A stretch of DNA of 19,686 bases from Alphaproteobacteria bacterium (lineage in GTDB: Bacteria; Pseudomonadota; Alphaproteobacteria; UBA828): assembly GCA_018668475.1 (NCBI GenBank), contig JABJCZ010000166.1:1-19686 (forward strand). The letters are read 5' to 3'. Below the pieces are notes generated by a model. The model was not told where the DNA came from. It saw only the letters and a program-made list of their open reading frames with translations, and did not search any database. The position numbers were made by a program, and so were the translations under genes. Position 1 is the stretch's first letter. Each line of letters begins with the position of its first letter. Positions 8,234 through 15,485 of the stretch are shown here, in pieces.

Positions 8234-8357
8234 TTTTCCTGATTGAGAACGGGCCGAAATCCGATTAGTGGCTCCTTAACAGTTTTCATGGAGTCTGATC
8301 GGGTTCGGCGATCGTCGGGCATACCGCTCAAATTACGCTCTGTTACAGGCAAACCGA

Positions 8358-8768
8358 ATGGCGAAACAGGCCCTTGCAGCGCTCCGCGTGCTGGTGATCG
8401 ATGATCACGCGACAATGCGCAAGATTATCCGTCGTTTGTTGTCGCAGGCCGGCATCGTAAACGTCGATGAGGCTGGCGACGGACAAGCCGCGCTGGATCA
8501 TCTCAGGGACCCGCAAGCGCCCAAGCCGGATCTTATTCTGTGTGACCTCCATATGGAGCGCATGGACGGGATGGAGTTTTGCAATATCGTGCGCCGCGAC
8601 AAGTTTCTGCATGACAGGATGCCACCGATCATTGTTTTGACCGGTGAGCAGGAATCCATTGCCCTTGAAGTGGTGTCAGAGCTTGGCGTCGCGCTGGTCG
8701 TGCAAAAGCCCATCTCAGCGCCGGATCTCCAGTTGCATATCGAGCAGGTCGTCGGCTTCTCGTCGTAG
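8358..8768 (+). CDS. Single-domain response regulator (CheY-like receiver)
   Basis: The 136-residue protein is a lone REC domain with no output domain. The acidic pocket is Asp15-Asp16 in VLVIDDHATMRK, the phospho-acceptor is Asp63 in LILCDLHMERMDG, the switch Thr is Thr95 in IIVLTGE and the invariant Lys is Lys117 in VVQKPIS, so it should be phosphorylatable. The ATMRKIIRRLL segment resembles CheY-type and other stand-alone receivers that act by protein-protein contact. No histidine kinase or chemotaxis gene is nearby, so partner and process are unknown. The start at 8358 is chosen because the REC fold begins within ten residues. The 124 bp between the tRNA and this gene show no clear promoter. 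Confidence 0.92.
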   Translation: MAKQALAALRVLVIDDHATMRKIIRRLLSQAGIVNVDEAGDGQAALDHLRDPQAPKPDLILCDLHMERMDGMEFCNIVRRDKFLHDRMPPIIVLTGEQESIALEVVSELGVALVVQKPISAPDLQLHIEQVVGFSS

Positions 8769-8805
8769 GGTTTGCGGCGCGGGAATCTTCGGATTCGAGC
8801 GTGTG

Positions 8806-8828
8806 CTGGTCAGAAGCCAGATTTTCTT
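8806..8828 (+). terminator. Weak hairpin plus T-rich tail after the response regulator
   Basis: CTGGT (8806-8810) pairs with GCCAG (8816-8820, including one G-U pair) around a 5-nt loop, followed by ATTTTCTT. Just before it, GAATC-TTCG-GATTC (8783-8796) forms a small UUCG tetraloop hairpin. Together they could end transcription of the response regulator ahead of the infA promoter, but the stem is short. Confidence 0.3.
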
Positions 8829-8832
8829 CAAC

Positions 8833-8862
8833 TGGACAGTTGCAAGAGCGCCACCCTATAGT
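8833..8862 (+). promoter_or_regulatory. Sigma70-like promoter for infA
   Basis: TGGACA (8833-8838, 5/6 match to TTGACA) and TATAGT (8857-8862, 5/6 match to TATAAT) are separated by 18 nt. A start site near 8869 would give infA a leader of about 75 nt. This is the best sigma70-like hexamer pair noticed in the window and it sits in the only gap before a translation factor gene expected to be highly expressed. Confidence 0.6.
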
Positions 8863-8944
8863 GCGCACGTTAATCTGATAAAATCGTGAAAGCGGGCAAT
8901 AAAGCTGATCCATCATGGAGCAGCCGGGCGCCCGATAAGGATAT

Positions 8945-9163
8945 ATGGCAAAAGAAGAACTGCTTGAGTTTGCAGGCGTTGTGACCGAGAAGCTCCCGGA
9001 CACGATGTTTCGGGTCAAGCTAGAGAATGATCATGAGATCATTGCGCGGCCTGCGGGCAAAATGCGCAAATTTCGCATTCGGGTGCTTGTAGGTGATCGG
9101 GTTGATGTTGAGATGACCCCCTACGACCTGACCAAGGGCCGCATCACCTTTCGCCACAAGTAG
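8945..9163 (+). CDS. infA: Translation initiation factor IF-1
   Basis: IF-1 occupies the ribosomal A site during initiation and works with IF-2 and IF-3. The 72-residue length is exactly that of the family, and the whole protein is one OB fold. It shows [46 protein letters not shown] and the C-terminal [14 protein letters not shown]. The LENDHEIIA and KMRKxRIRVL wording matches alphaproteobacterial IF-1. AAGGA at 8937-8941 is unusually close to the ATG (3-4 nt). The maf and ribonuclease genes that often follow infA in Alphaproteobacteria are not here. The 208 bp after the stop hold no supported gene. Confidence 0.97.
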   Translation: MAKEELLEFAGVVTEKLPDTMFRVKLENDHEIIARPAGKMRKFRIRVLVGDRVDVEMTPYDLTKGRITFRHK

Positions 9164-9371
9164 GCGCTGCGCGGGTCTGTTTACGGCCTTATTCAAGTCC
9201 TCTTCGATGTTTCCCGCCATGTCATAGGCGCGTCGTACATCGGCGACCGAAATCCTGAGATTGCTGAACAGCTCATCGCGCCCAGGATTCAGCTTTCGTG
9301 CAAGCGGCTTTTGCGCAAACCGGCTCCCCCTGTAGTATGGCCGCATCTAACGCGACGGGGGAATGGAACCA

Positions 9372-10061
9372 ATGGCCAATCCGGCATTCGAGAATATCGG
9401 CGCCTGCGTATTTGACGCCTACGGCACCTTGTTTGATTTCAATGCAGCCGCCAACCGGTTTCGTGATGACCTTGGCGGCAAGGCAGACAAGCTCAACGAA
9501 ATCTGGCGGATGAAGCAGCTCCAGTACACCTGGTTGCGGAGCCTCATGGGGGCCCATGTGGATTTCTGGACGCTCACTGGTGAGGCGCTGGATTATGCGC
9601 TGGAGGCGGTTGAGATCAACGACCCGGCGCTCCGTGACCGGTTGATGAAGGCTTATCTCACGCTTGATGCCTACCCCGAGGTGCCGGGCTTGTTGAAGGC
9701 GCTGCAGGCACGCGGAATTAAGACGGCGATCCTGTCAAACGGTGAGCCGAAAATGCTCAAGGCCGCCGTCGATGGCGCCGGGTTGAGCGATCTTCTGGAT
9801 GCCACGCTGTCGGTGGAAGAGGTGGGCATCTACAAGCCGCACAGTTCTACCTACCAACTGGCAGTGGACCGGCTTAGCGTGCCGGCCAATCGGATCAGCT
9901 TCCAAAGCGCGAATTCATGGGACGCGGCAGGGGCAGCGCATTTTGGCTTCAGGGTTGCCTGGTGCAATCGTTTCGGACAGGGCCGCGAGCACTTGCCGGC
10001 GCAGCCCGATGCCGAAATCACATCTCTTGATCAGTTACTGCCGATTGTCGGTGCCGCCTGA
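9372..10061 (+). CDS. Haloacid dehalogenase type II (L-2-haloacid dehalogenase-like, HAD superfamily)
   Basis: The family hydrolyses L-2-haloalkanoic acids to D-2-hydroxy acids in the cytoplasm through an aspartyl ester. Numbering from the ATG at 9372 (subtract three from numbering at the alternative ATG 9363), the nucleophile is Asp15 in CVFDAYGTLFD with Thr19 after it. WRMKQLQYTWLRSLMG carries the substrate Arg46. AILSNGEP gives Ser122-Asn123, GIYKPHSSTYQLA gives Lys155 and Tyr161, and SFQSANSWDAAGA gives Ser179, Asn181 and Asp184. These match the residue set of characterised L-2-haloacid dehalogenases, so activity is plausible, although many homologues have other substrates. The GGGGGAA 9-15 nt upstream favours 9372. 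The length (229 residues) is normal. It converges on the next gene with a 4-nt gap. Confidence 0.92.
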   Translation: MANPAFENIGACVFDAYGTLFDFNAAANRFRDDLGGKADKLNEIWRMKQLQYTWLRSLMGAHVDFWTLTGEALDYALEAVEINDPALRDRLMKAYLTLDAYPEVPGLLKALQARGIKTAILSNGEPKMLKAAVDGAGLSDLLDATLSVEEVGIYKPHSSTYQLAVDRLSVPANRISFQSANSWDAAGAAHFGFRVAWCNRFGQGREHLPAQPDAEITSLDQLLPIVGAA

Positions 10062-10065
10062 CCGG

Positions 10066-10566
10066 TTATTTGGTGCCGGTCAATTCGCCGTGGAGGATAA
10101 ACCGACGATCGGTTTTTGAGGCCGGCTTGATGTGGAGCGTGCCCGCACCCTGCAGGTCGGCATAGCGCCCGGTGCCGCCGGCGATCTCCCAATAGCCGTT
10201 GTCGAGCAGGCGCATCTTGCCGTCATCCGCCGGCACAAAGACGGCGCGCACTTGCCATTTCACGTAAGCCTCGGATCCGTCGTCGGCTACAAATACGAGG
10301 TAGCCGCCAGGGTTGCCACCCACGCCGCGCTGGATGTCGTGCATCCCATACTCGGTGACCGCAGCACCGGCGAGCACACCGCTGCCCTCAGCCGTGCCCT
10401 CTCGCTTCACGAGCAGCACAAAATGTTTGCTGCCATCCTTGAAGTCGAGTCTCATCTGCTCTTTTGGCGACATGACGGCCGAAATGTCGACTGTCTCGGC
10501 GCGCGCAACGCCGATGCCGGCGGCAAGCAGCAGGGGGATCAAAAACAGGCGAAAAACAAGACGCAT
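10066..10566 (-). CDS. Secreted beta-barrel-like protein of unknown function
   Basis: From the ATG at 10566 the protein has 166 residues and starts with a clear Sec signal peptide (MRLVFRLFLIPLLLAAGIGVARA, likely cleavage after ARA), so it is probably periplasmic. An upstream in-frame start at 10638 would bury the signal peptide; a GGAG lies about 9 nt before 10566, which decides the start. The mature part is beta-rich. Its end, DNGYWEIAGGTGRYADLQG with AGTLHIKP after it, carries the G-G-T-G-x-[FY]-A-x-x-x-G-x-G pattern of the AOC/dirigent-like or lipocalin-like barrels. I cannot name a function. It lies 121 bp downstream of the MDR dehydrogenase gene on the same strand. Confidence 0.75.
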   Translation of the reverse strand: MRLVFRLFLIPLLLAAGIGVARAETVDISAVMSPKEQMRLDFKDGSKHFVLLVKREGTAEGSGVLAGAAVTEYGMHDIQRGVGGNPGGYLVFVADDGSEAYVKWQVRAVFVPADDGKMRLLDNGYWEIAGGTGRYADLQGAGTLHIKPASKTDRRFILHGELTGTK

Positions 10567-10687
10567 CGTGGCAGCTCCAGGGCAATCAGATTCGAGTGAC
10601 CCAAATCCTGCCCCGTTGTCCCGCATCCGTCGCGTCACATCCCTGTGAAACGGACGTTATGGCTTGCCACAGGTCGTGATCAGGCGA

Positions 10688-11716
10688 TCAGGGGATCAGC
10701 AGCATCTTGCCGAAGAAGTTGCGGTCCCGCGTGAGCGCGGCGGCGGCCTGCACGTCGTCGAGCGGCATGGCGGCATGAATTGTCGGGTCGAGCTTGCCTT
10801 CCGCCACTAGCTGAAATACGCGCTCCATCTCCAGCCGTGTCGACAGTACACTGCCCTGAAAGCGCAGATTCTTACGGAACAACTGGATCACGTCGAGCTC
10901 AATCTGTTCGCCGGCATGGGCCCCGCAGGTGACCAGTATCCCGCCCTTGGCGGCGGCCTCGATGCTTTTGACCAGCACATCACCACCAACGGATTCGATG
11001 ATAATTTCTGCGCCCAGACCATCAGTGGCTTCCATCACCGCCTCGGCCAGATTGTCCTTGGTGTAATTGATTACGACGTCGGCACCCAGCGCTTTGGCTT
11101 TCTCCAGCTTTTCGTCCGATCCTGCCGAGGCAATAACCCGCGCGCCATGCAGCTTGGCGATCTGGATGGCGGAGGTGCCAACACCACTACCGGCGGCGTT
11201 GACCAGCACTGTCTGTCCGGCCTTTACGTCGCCATAATGCACGGTCATGTGCCAGGCGGTGCCAAAGCACAAATGCGACGCCGCCGCTTTTTCAAAGCTC
11301 AGGCCGTCGGGCAGCGGCACCAGCTGGCTTTCCTTGCAGCATACATATTCGGCATAGGTGCCCCACATGGTGGCGCCGAGAAAATTACCGTTGAAGCACA
11401 GGTTGTCCTGGCCACCGCGGCACATCGTGCATTGGCCGCATGGCGCCAGCAACGCGACGCCGACCCGGTCCCCGACCTTGGCCGCGTTTACGCCCTCGCC
11501 GAGCTCGACGATCTCGCCCGCACCTTCAATGCCCGGCACATGCGGCATGGCGAGCGGGAATCCTGAAATGCCTTCGCGAATGTCATGGTCAAGGTGATTG
11601 ACGCCGGCAGCACCAATCCGGACCAGCGCTTCGCCGGGCTCGGGTTTCGGGGTTTCGATGTCTTCAACAACCAGCTTGTCGATGCCACCGCATTCACGAA
11701 TTACTGCTGCCTTCAT
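10688..11716 (-). CDS. MDR-family dehydrogenase with structural zinc (alcohol dehydrogenase/quinone oxidoreductase-like)
   Basis: The 342-residue protein is a cytoplasmic medium-chain dehydrogenase/reductase. The GroES-like half contains GAAGVNHLDHDIREG and PHVPGIEGAGEI. The structural zinc lobe is intact (Cys93, Cys96, Cys99, Cys107 in CGQCTMCRGGQDNLC). The NAD(P)-binding half carries AGSGVGTSAIQIAKLHGARV. By alignment with horse liver ADH, the catalytic zinc ligands Cys46 and His67 are Asn40 and Ile63 here, so it probably uses the reductase-like chemistry of the NHLD subgroup, and the substrate is unknown. The ATG at 11716 follows GGAGAG at a good distance. A GTG at 11779 in frame would add 21 unrelated residues and is rejected. 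Confidence 0.9.
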   Translation of the reverse strand: MKAAVIRECGGIDKLVVEDIETPKPEPGEALVRIGAAGVNHLDHDIREGISGFPLAMPHVPGIEGAGEIVELGEGVNAAKVGDRVGVALLAPCGQCTMCRGGQDNLCFNGNFLGATMWGTYAEYVCCKESQLVPLPDGLSFEKAAASHLCFGTAWHMTVHYGDVKAGQTVLVNAAGSGVGTSAIQIAKLHGARVIASAGSDEKLEKAKALGADVVINYTKDNLAEAVMEATDGLGAEIIIESVGGDVLVKSIEAAAKGGILVTCGAHAGEQIELDVIQLFRKNLRFQGSVLSTRLEMERVFQLVAEGKLDPTIHAAMPLDDVQAAAALTRDRNFFGKMLLIP

Positions 11717-11845
11717 GTCACTCTCCAACTGTCTCGTATGGTTTGGGTCGGCCACTATAGCTATTCTGGGGAGCGACACCAGCGACGGCGATCTGGTATG
11801 CTGGCGGCCAAGTTGCCAACCCTGCTACCGGCGGTTCTGACCCAG

Positions 11846-12010
11846 ATGATCTTCAAGGCCCTGCTCATCCTTTCCGCCCTCGCGATTACGGCAGCCATAA
11901 TTTACGACCGCGTCACCGGGCGGCGAGTGACGCGCAAGGTGATGTGGCCGATTCTGATCGGATTTGGCGCCATCGTTATCGGAATCATGGCGCGGTCATA
12001 TTTTGATTGA
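11846..12010 (+). CDS. Small two-TM membrane protein
   Basis: This 54-residue ORF has two hydrophobic segments (about 5-20, ALLILSALAITAAIIY, and about 34-49, WPILIGFGAIVIGIMA) joined by a basic turn (DRVTGRRVTRKV). It looks like a helical hairpin in the inner membrane with its loop in the cytoplasm. An in-frame ATG at 11798 would give 70 residues, and neither start has a strong Shine-Dalgarno. The frame is open far upstream into the dehydrogenase gene, but that part is antisense and not protein-like. It lies 31 bp before the Sel1-repeat gene on the same strand and may share a transcript with it. I recognise no family. Confidence 0.55.
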   Translation: MIFKALLILSALAITAAIIYDRVTGRRVTRKVMWPILIGFGAIVIGIMARSYFD

Positions 12011-12041
12011 TCGAGCAGTCAGCCGCGCCATATCGTTGGCC

Positions 12042-12947
12042 ATGATTTTCTATCGCCCCATTTTGCTGGTTCTTGTCGCTGTCATGTTCGCGAGCACGTC
12101 TGCCCGCGCGACGATGACTGAAGCCGAGGTTGCGCTTGGCGCGCACGACTATGTGGCGGCCCGCGCGCTGCTGATGGATGAAGCCGACAACGGTGATGCT
12201 GACGCACAGTATCGCCTGGGCGTTTTGTTTGATCGCGGGCGCGGTGGCATGGCGTCACCCAAGGCGGCGTCGGTGTGGTTTTCCCGTGCGGCCGCGCAGG
12301 GCCATGTTGCGGCTATGCATGCGATCGGCACTTATTACGAAATCGGCAAAGGTGTGGCGCAGGACCATGTGCTGGCGTCGCGCTGGTACAGTGCAGCGGC
12401 GGAAGTTGGCGATGCCAAGGCACAGCGCAATCTAGCCAACCTGTATCTGAACGGTCTCGGCGTAGCGCGCGATTATGACCGGGCGGCGGCGCTGCTCCGT
12501 GCGGCTCTTGAGGGCGGCAACACCAGGGCCGCAAAAAACCTCGGGTACATGTACTATTTTGGCCTGGGTGTAAGTCAGGACCTGCGCGAAGCAACATCGC
12601 TTTTTGAGCTGGGGGCCGCGGCCGATCACGCCACCGCAGGCTTTGCCCTTGGGCTGCTGTATTATGAGGGCAATGGCGTGCCACAGAGCTTTGATGTGGC
12701 GCACCGGCTTTTCCTGCGTGCCGCTGATGCCGGCCACGTTGATGCCCAGCTCATGGTTGCGCGAATGCTGGCCTTTGGTGAGGGCGTTCTTGCCAATCAG
12801 CACGAAGCATGGTTTTGGCTGTTGCTTGCGGAGGCGCAAAATCCTGCTGCGGCGCGCTACTACCTTGCCAAACTGGCCCCCGAGGTGCTGGATGAAGCGC
12901 GCGATCGTGCTGCCAGCCGGGCGCGCAACTGGCAGCCCCGCGACTGA
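12042..12947 (+). CDS. Exported Sel1-repeat (SLR/TPR-like) protein
   Basis: The 301-residue protein begins with a signal peptide (about 1-23, MIFYRPILLVLVAVMFASTSARA). This decides the start at 12042; the frame extends upstream to 11964 but would put 26 residues ahead of the signal. The mature part contains six Sel1-like repeats of exactly 36 residues, at about 53-88, 89-124, 125-160, 161-196, 197-232 and 233-268. Each has the pattern A-x-x-x-L-G-x-x-Y-x-x-G-x-G-V-x-x-D-x-x-x-A. The repeats form an alpha-solenoid used for protein binding; periplasmic members act in envelope maintenance, exopolysaccharide or stress signalling, but the target here cannot be seen. The protein ends in a short basic tail. 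Confidence 0.93.
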   Translation: MIFYRPILLVLVAVMFASTSARATMTEAEVALGAHDYVAARALLMDEADNGDADAQYRLGVLFDRGRGGMASPKAASVWFSRAAAQGHVAAMHAIGTYYEIGKGVAQDHVLASRWYSAAAEVGDAKAQRNLANLYLNGLGVARDYDRAAALLRAALEGGNTRAAKNLGYMYYFGLGVSQDLREATSLFELGAAADHATAGFALGLLYYEGNGVPQSFDVAHRLFLRAADAGHVDAQLMVARMLAFGEGVLANQHEAWFWLLLAEAQNPAAARYYLAKLAPEVLDEARDRAASRARNWQPRD

Positions 12948-12962
12948 TCCCTTTATACCGGA

Positions 12963-13763
12963 TCAGCGAGTTTGGCCGGGCAGGGGCCGCATAGCACGCA
13001 GACAGGCTTCAGGTGCTTCAGCCATAATCATGTGCCCGCAGTCGGGAATTTCCACCGCATGGCCGTTCGGTAAATGTCCGGCGAGGGCGTGCCCCATCTT
13101 CCGTGGGGTCATCATATCTGCGGCACCAATGATGACGCGGGCCGGCGCGGTTATTGTCGACGCGGCCTTGGCGCCGTTCTCATAAGCGTTCGTTGCGACG
13201 AGGTCGCTCGCGAGAATGCCGGGGGCCGCGCGCTCCATCAGCCTGAGGCCCGTTTTGGTTTGCCGAATGCCGGGCATTTCGCCGCCGGCTGTCTGCGCTT
13301 TTCGACCAAACCCCCAAATGTTCATCATGTCGAGAGCGGACCCGATGTCAGTCCGGGCGGCGGTGATCAACCCTTCATTGACAGGCACCCGCTCAGCGGC
13401 ACCGATCAGCACTAGCGCCGTGGTTCTGGCGCCAAGGCGGGTTGCGGCTTCAAGCGCAATCAACGCGCCCAGGCTGTGACCCACGATAACGACATCCCCG
13501 ACTCCTGCGGCATCCAGCAGGTCGCATGACCAGTCAGCCAGATCTTCAACGGTCTCAAGGGCTGGCCCGTCGGAGCGCCCGTGGCCGGGCAGGTCTGGCG
13601 CGATAACGTTGTAGCCGTTCCATGCGAAGGCGCGGGCGAGCAAGCTCCAGACGCAATGGTCACAGGCTGCCCCGTGGAGCATCAGGATTGTTGGCTGTGC
13701 GGGATCAAACGGGCGCCCGCCGCTGGCCGCGAATGCAGCCTTGTTCTGCACAACAAATTCCAT
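12963..13763 (-). CDS. Alpha/beta-fold hydrolase
   Basis: The 266-residue cytoplasmic protein has the alpha/beta hydrolase fold with a full catalytic triad. The nucleophile is Ser97 in VIVGHSLGA, the acid is probably Asp216 in IIGAADMMTP and the base is His244 in PDCGHMIMAE. The oxyanion-hole region is LMLHGAACDHCVWSLLA and the lid region is about 125-190. Such enzymes are esterases, lactonases, C-C hydrolases or acyltransferase-like, and the substrate cannot be read from the sequence. It starts 3 nt after the metY stop on the same strand, so the two are almost certainly one operon. Gene order suggests a role beside sulfur amino-acid synthesis, which is inference only. It converges on the Sel1 gene 15 nt away. 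Confidence 0.92.
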   Translation of the reverse strand: MEFVVQNKAAFAASGGRPFDPAQPTILMLHGAACDHCVWSLLARAFAWNGYNVIAPDLPGHGRSDGPALETVEDLADWSCDLLDAAGVGDVVIVGHSLGALIALEAATRLGARTTALVLIGAAERVPVNEGLITAARTDIGSALDMMNIWGFGRKAQTAGGEMPGIRQTKTGLRLMERAAPGILASDLVATNAYENGAKAASTITAPARVIIGAADMMTPRKMGHALAGHLPNGHAVEIPDCGHMIMAEAPEACLRAMRPLPGQTR

Positions 13764-13766
13764 CGG

Positions 13767-15062
13767 TCAGCTCCGTTGCGAGGCTTTGAGGCCGCGTTTC
13801 AGGTCGTCAATCAGGTCGTCAACATCCTCTAGCCCAACCGAGAGTCTGACCATATCCTCGCCAACTCCAGCAGCCGCAAGGGCCGCTGCATCCATCTGTT
13901 GATGGGTCGTGCTTGCAGGGTGAATGACCAGGCTTTTCGCGTCGCCGATATTCGCGAGATGCGAAAAAATATCCAGCGCCTCGATAAATTTCTGACCCGC
14001 CGTGCGGCCCCCCTTGATGCCGAATGTAAAAACGGCGCCAACGCCATCGGGCAGCAACACCTTGGCGCGTTCATGGTCGGGGTGCTCAGGTAGGCCGGGA
14101 TGGCTGACCCACTCCACCGCATCTTGGTCACGGAGAAACCGGGCGACGGTCAATGCGCTTTCGACATGCCGGGCCATGCGTACGCCAAGGGTCTCGACCC
14201 CTTGTAAAATGTAGAAAGCCGTCTGGGCGCTCATGCAGGCCCCAAAATCTCGCATGCCCTCCGCCCGGGCGCGTGAAATGAAGGCTGCCGGCCCATACTC
14301 TTCGGCAAAATCGAGCCCGTGATATCCGGCGTAAGGCTCGGTCATCGTCGGGAACTTGTCCGTTGCGTCCCAGTCGAATTGCCCGGCATCGATCAGCGCA
14401 CCGCCAATGGCAACGCCGTGGCCCCCCAAAAATTTGGTCACTGAATGAAAGATGATATCCGCACCGTATTCGGCCGGGCGGCATAGCGCCGGCGTCGCAA
14501 AGGTGTTGTCGATCATCAGCGGCAGGCCGGCATTGTGGGCGATGTCAGCGATCGCCGGAATGTCGAGCACTTCAAGGCCGGGGTTGCCCACGGTTTCACC
14601 AAAGAGCAATCGGGTGTTGGGGCGTATTGCGTTGCGAAAGGCCGCTGGGTCGCGGGGGTCGACGAACGTGGTTTCGATCCCGAAGCGGGGCAGGGTGTGG
14701 GTCAGCAAATTGTAGCTGCCGCCGTAGATCGCGGCTGACGACACAATGTGGGAGCCGGCACCCATAAGTGTTGCTATGCCAAGATGCAGCGCCGCCTGTC
14801 CACTGGCGGTTGCAACTGCGCCGACACCGCCCTCCAGCGCCGCAAGGCGTTCTTCAAGTACGGCAACAGTGGGGTTTGAGATGCGGGAGTAGATGTGTCC
14901 GGCGCGCTCCAGGTTAAACAGCGCCGCGGCGTGGGCCGTGTCTTCAAACACGTAGGATGTTGTCTGATAGATGGGTGTTGCGCGGGCGCCGGTCGTTGGA
15001 TCCGGCTGCGCGCCGGCGTGAAGCGCCAGTGTGTCGCGGCGGGGGTATCGGGGGCCTGCCAT
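13767..15062 (-). CDS. metY: O-acetylhomoserine sulfhydrylase (PLP-dependent Cys/Met metabolism family)
   Basis: MetY makes homocysteine from O-acetylhomoserine and sulfide in the cytoplasm, a direct route in methionine synthesis. The 431-residue length fits MetY better than the shorter MetZ or MetB. It begins DTLALHAGAQPDPTTGARATPIYQTTSYVF, the usual start. The phosphate-anchoring YSRISNPT (Tyr58, Arg60), the ASGQAA loop, the PLP ring partner Asp185 in MIDNTFATP and the Schiff-base Lys210 in HSVTKFLGGHG are all present. ATG 15062 has GGGAGA about 8 nt upstream; an in-frame ATG at 15122 would add 20 residues without family match. O-succinylhomoserine or another activated homoserine is a possible substrate. 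It leads an operon with the alpha/beta hydrolase. Confidence 0.94.
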   Translation of the reverse strand: MAGPRYPRRDTLALHAGAQPDPTTGARATPIYQTTSYVFEDTAHAAALFNLERAGHIYSRISNPTVAVLEERLAALEGGVGAVATASGQAALHLGIATLMGAGSHIVSSAAIYGGSYNLLTHTLPRFGIETTFVDPRDPAAFRNAIRPNTRLLFGETVGNPGLEVLDIPAIADIAHNAGLPLMIDNTFATPALCRPAEYGADIIFHSVTKFLGGHGVAIGGALIDAGQFDWDATDKFPTMTEPYAGYHGLDFAEEYGPAAFISRARAEGMRDFGACMSAQTAFYILQGVETLGVRMARHVESALTVARFLRDQDAVEWVSHPGLPEHPDHERAKVLLPDGVGAVFTFGIKGGRTAGQKFIEALDIFSHLANIGDAKSLVIHPASTTHQQMDAAALAAAGVGEDMVRLSVGLEDVDDLIDDLKRGLKASQRS

Positions 15063-15131
15063 CAATCTGTCTCCCGTTCGATGTCTGACGCGCATGGTAG
15101 GTGCACCATCGAGCTTGTCCAATACCGCTGT

Positions 15132-15156
15132 GGCATTTTGTCCTGTGCGAAATGCC
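15132..15156. promoter_or_regulatory. Perfect 7-bp dyad with 11-nt centre between metY and the DUF1330 gene
   Basis: GGCATTT (15132-15138) is the exact reverse complement of AAATGCC (15150-15156), 11 nt apart, giving the T-N11-A dyad form used by LysR-type regulators. It overlaps a possible promoter for the DUF1330 gene (TTGTCC at 15138-15143, 16-nt spacer, TACAGT at 15160-15165; each 4/6). It also lies 70-95 nt upstream of the metY start. It is a plausible operator for the divergent pair; an RNA hairpin is an alternative reading. Confidence 0.4.
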
Positions 15157-15197
15157 CTCTACAGTGATTCAAGCCACTCAAATGAAGGAGCACACCC

Positions 15198-15485
15198 ATG
15201 GTTGCCTACGTCATCGCTGAAGTTACTGTCCACAATCCCGAGCGCTATGCCGATTACACGGCGGTAACTCCGGGCACGGTCGAAAAATATGGCGGCAAGT
15301 TTATTGTTCGCGGCGGCAACCCTCAGGCGCTGGAGGGCGACGCGCCGCCGCAACGTGTTGTCGTGATCGAATTCGCGAGCGCTGATGCTGCGAAAGCCTG
15401 GTACAACTCGCCGGACTATTCCTCCGTCATCAATATTCGCCAGGAGGCCTCTGACGGCAAACTGATGCTGGTCGAAGGCGCCTAG
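15198..15485 (+). CDS. DUF1330 family protein (ferredoxin-like dimeric alpha/beta barrel)
   Basis: The 95-residue protein belongs to the DUF1330 family. It shows VAYVIAEVTVHNPERYADYT, then GGKFIVRGGNPQALEG, RVVVIEFASADAAKAWYNSPDYSSV and the ending DGKLMLVEGA. Known members adopt a dimeric ferredoxin-like fold, with the central W-Y-x-S-P-x-Y motif lining a small-molecule pocket; no reaction is established for the family as a whole. A strong GAAGGAG stands 8-14 nt before the ATG at 15198. It is divergent from metY across 135 bp and its stop overlaps the stop of the convergent CoA transferase by 3 nt. Confidence 0.93.
   Translation: MVAYVIAEVTVHNPERYADYTAVTPGTVEKYGGKFIVRGGNPQALEGDAPPQRVVVIEFASADAAKAWYNSPDYSSVINIRQEASDGKLMLVEGA

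Noticed and set aside
8158..8357. tRNA gene as an integration site for a mobile element
   Set aside because: No integrase gene, direct repeat of the tRNA 3' end or change in base composition was seen downstream.
9020..9346. Minus-strand frame partly antisense to infA, with a protein-like N-terminal half
   Set aside because: Half of it lies opposite infA and reads as a shadow. The 183-bp free part has no good Shine-Dalgarno, and I recognise no family. A decayed gene fragment in 9164-9346 cannot be excluded.
11585..11845. Upstream extension of the small membrane protein frame
   Set aside because: It lies antisense to the dehydrogenase start and across the intergenic region, and its residues lack coding character. 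Only the end with two TM segments is protein-like.
15063..15197. Possible SAM-II or other SAM riboswitch ahead of metY
   Set aside because: The conserved SAM-II pseudoknot core could not be found. The only structure is the GGCATTT dyad, which fits an operator better.
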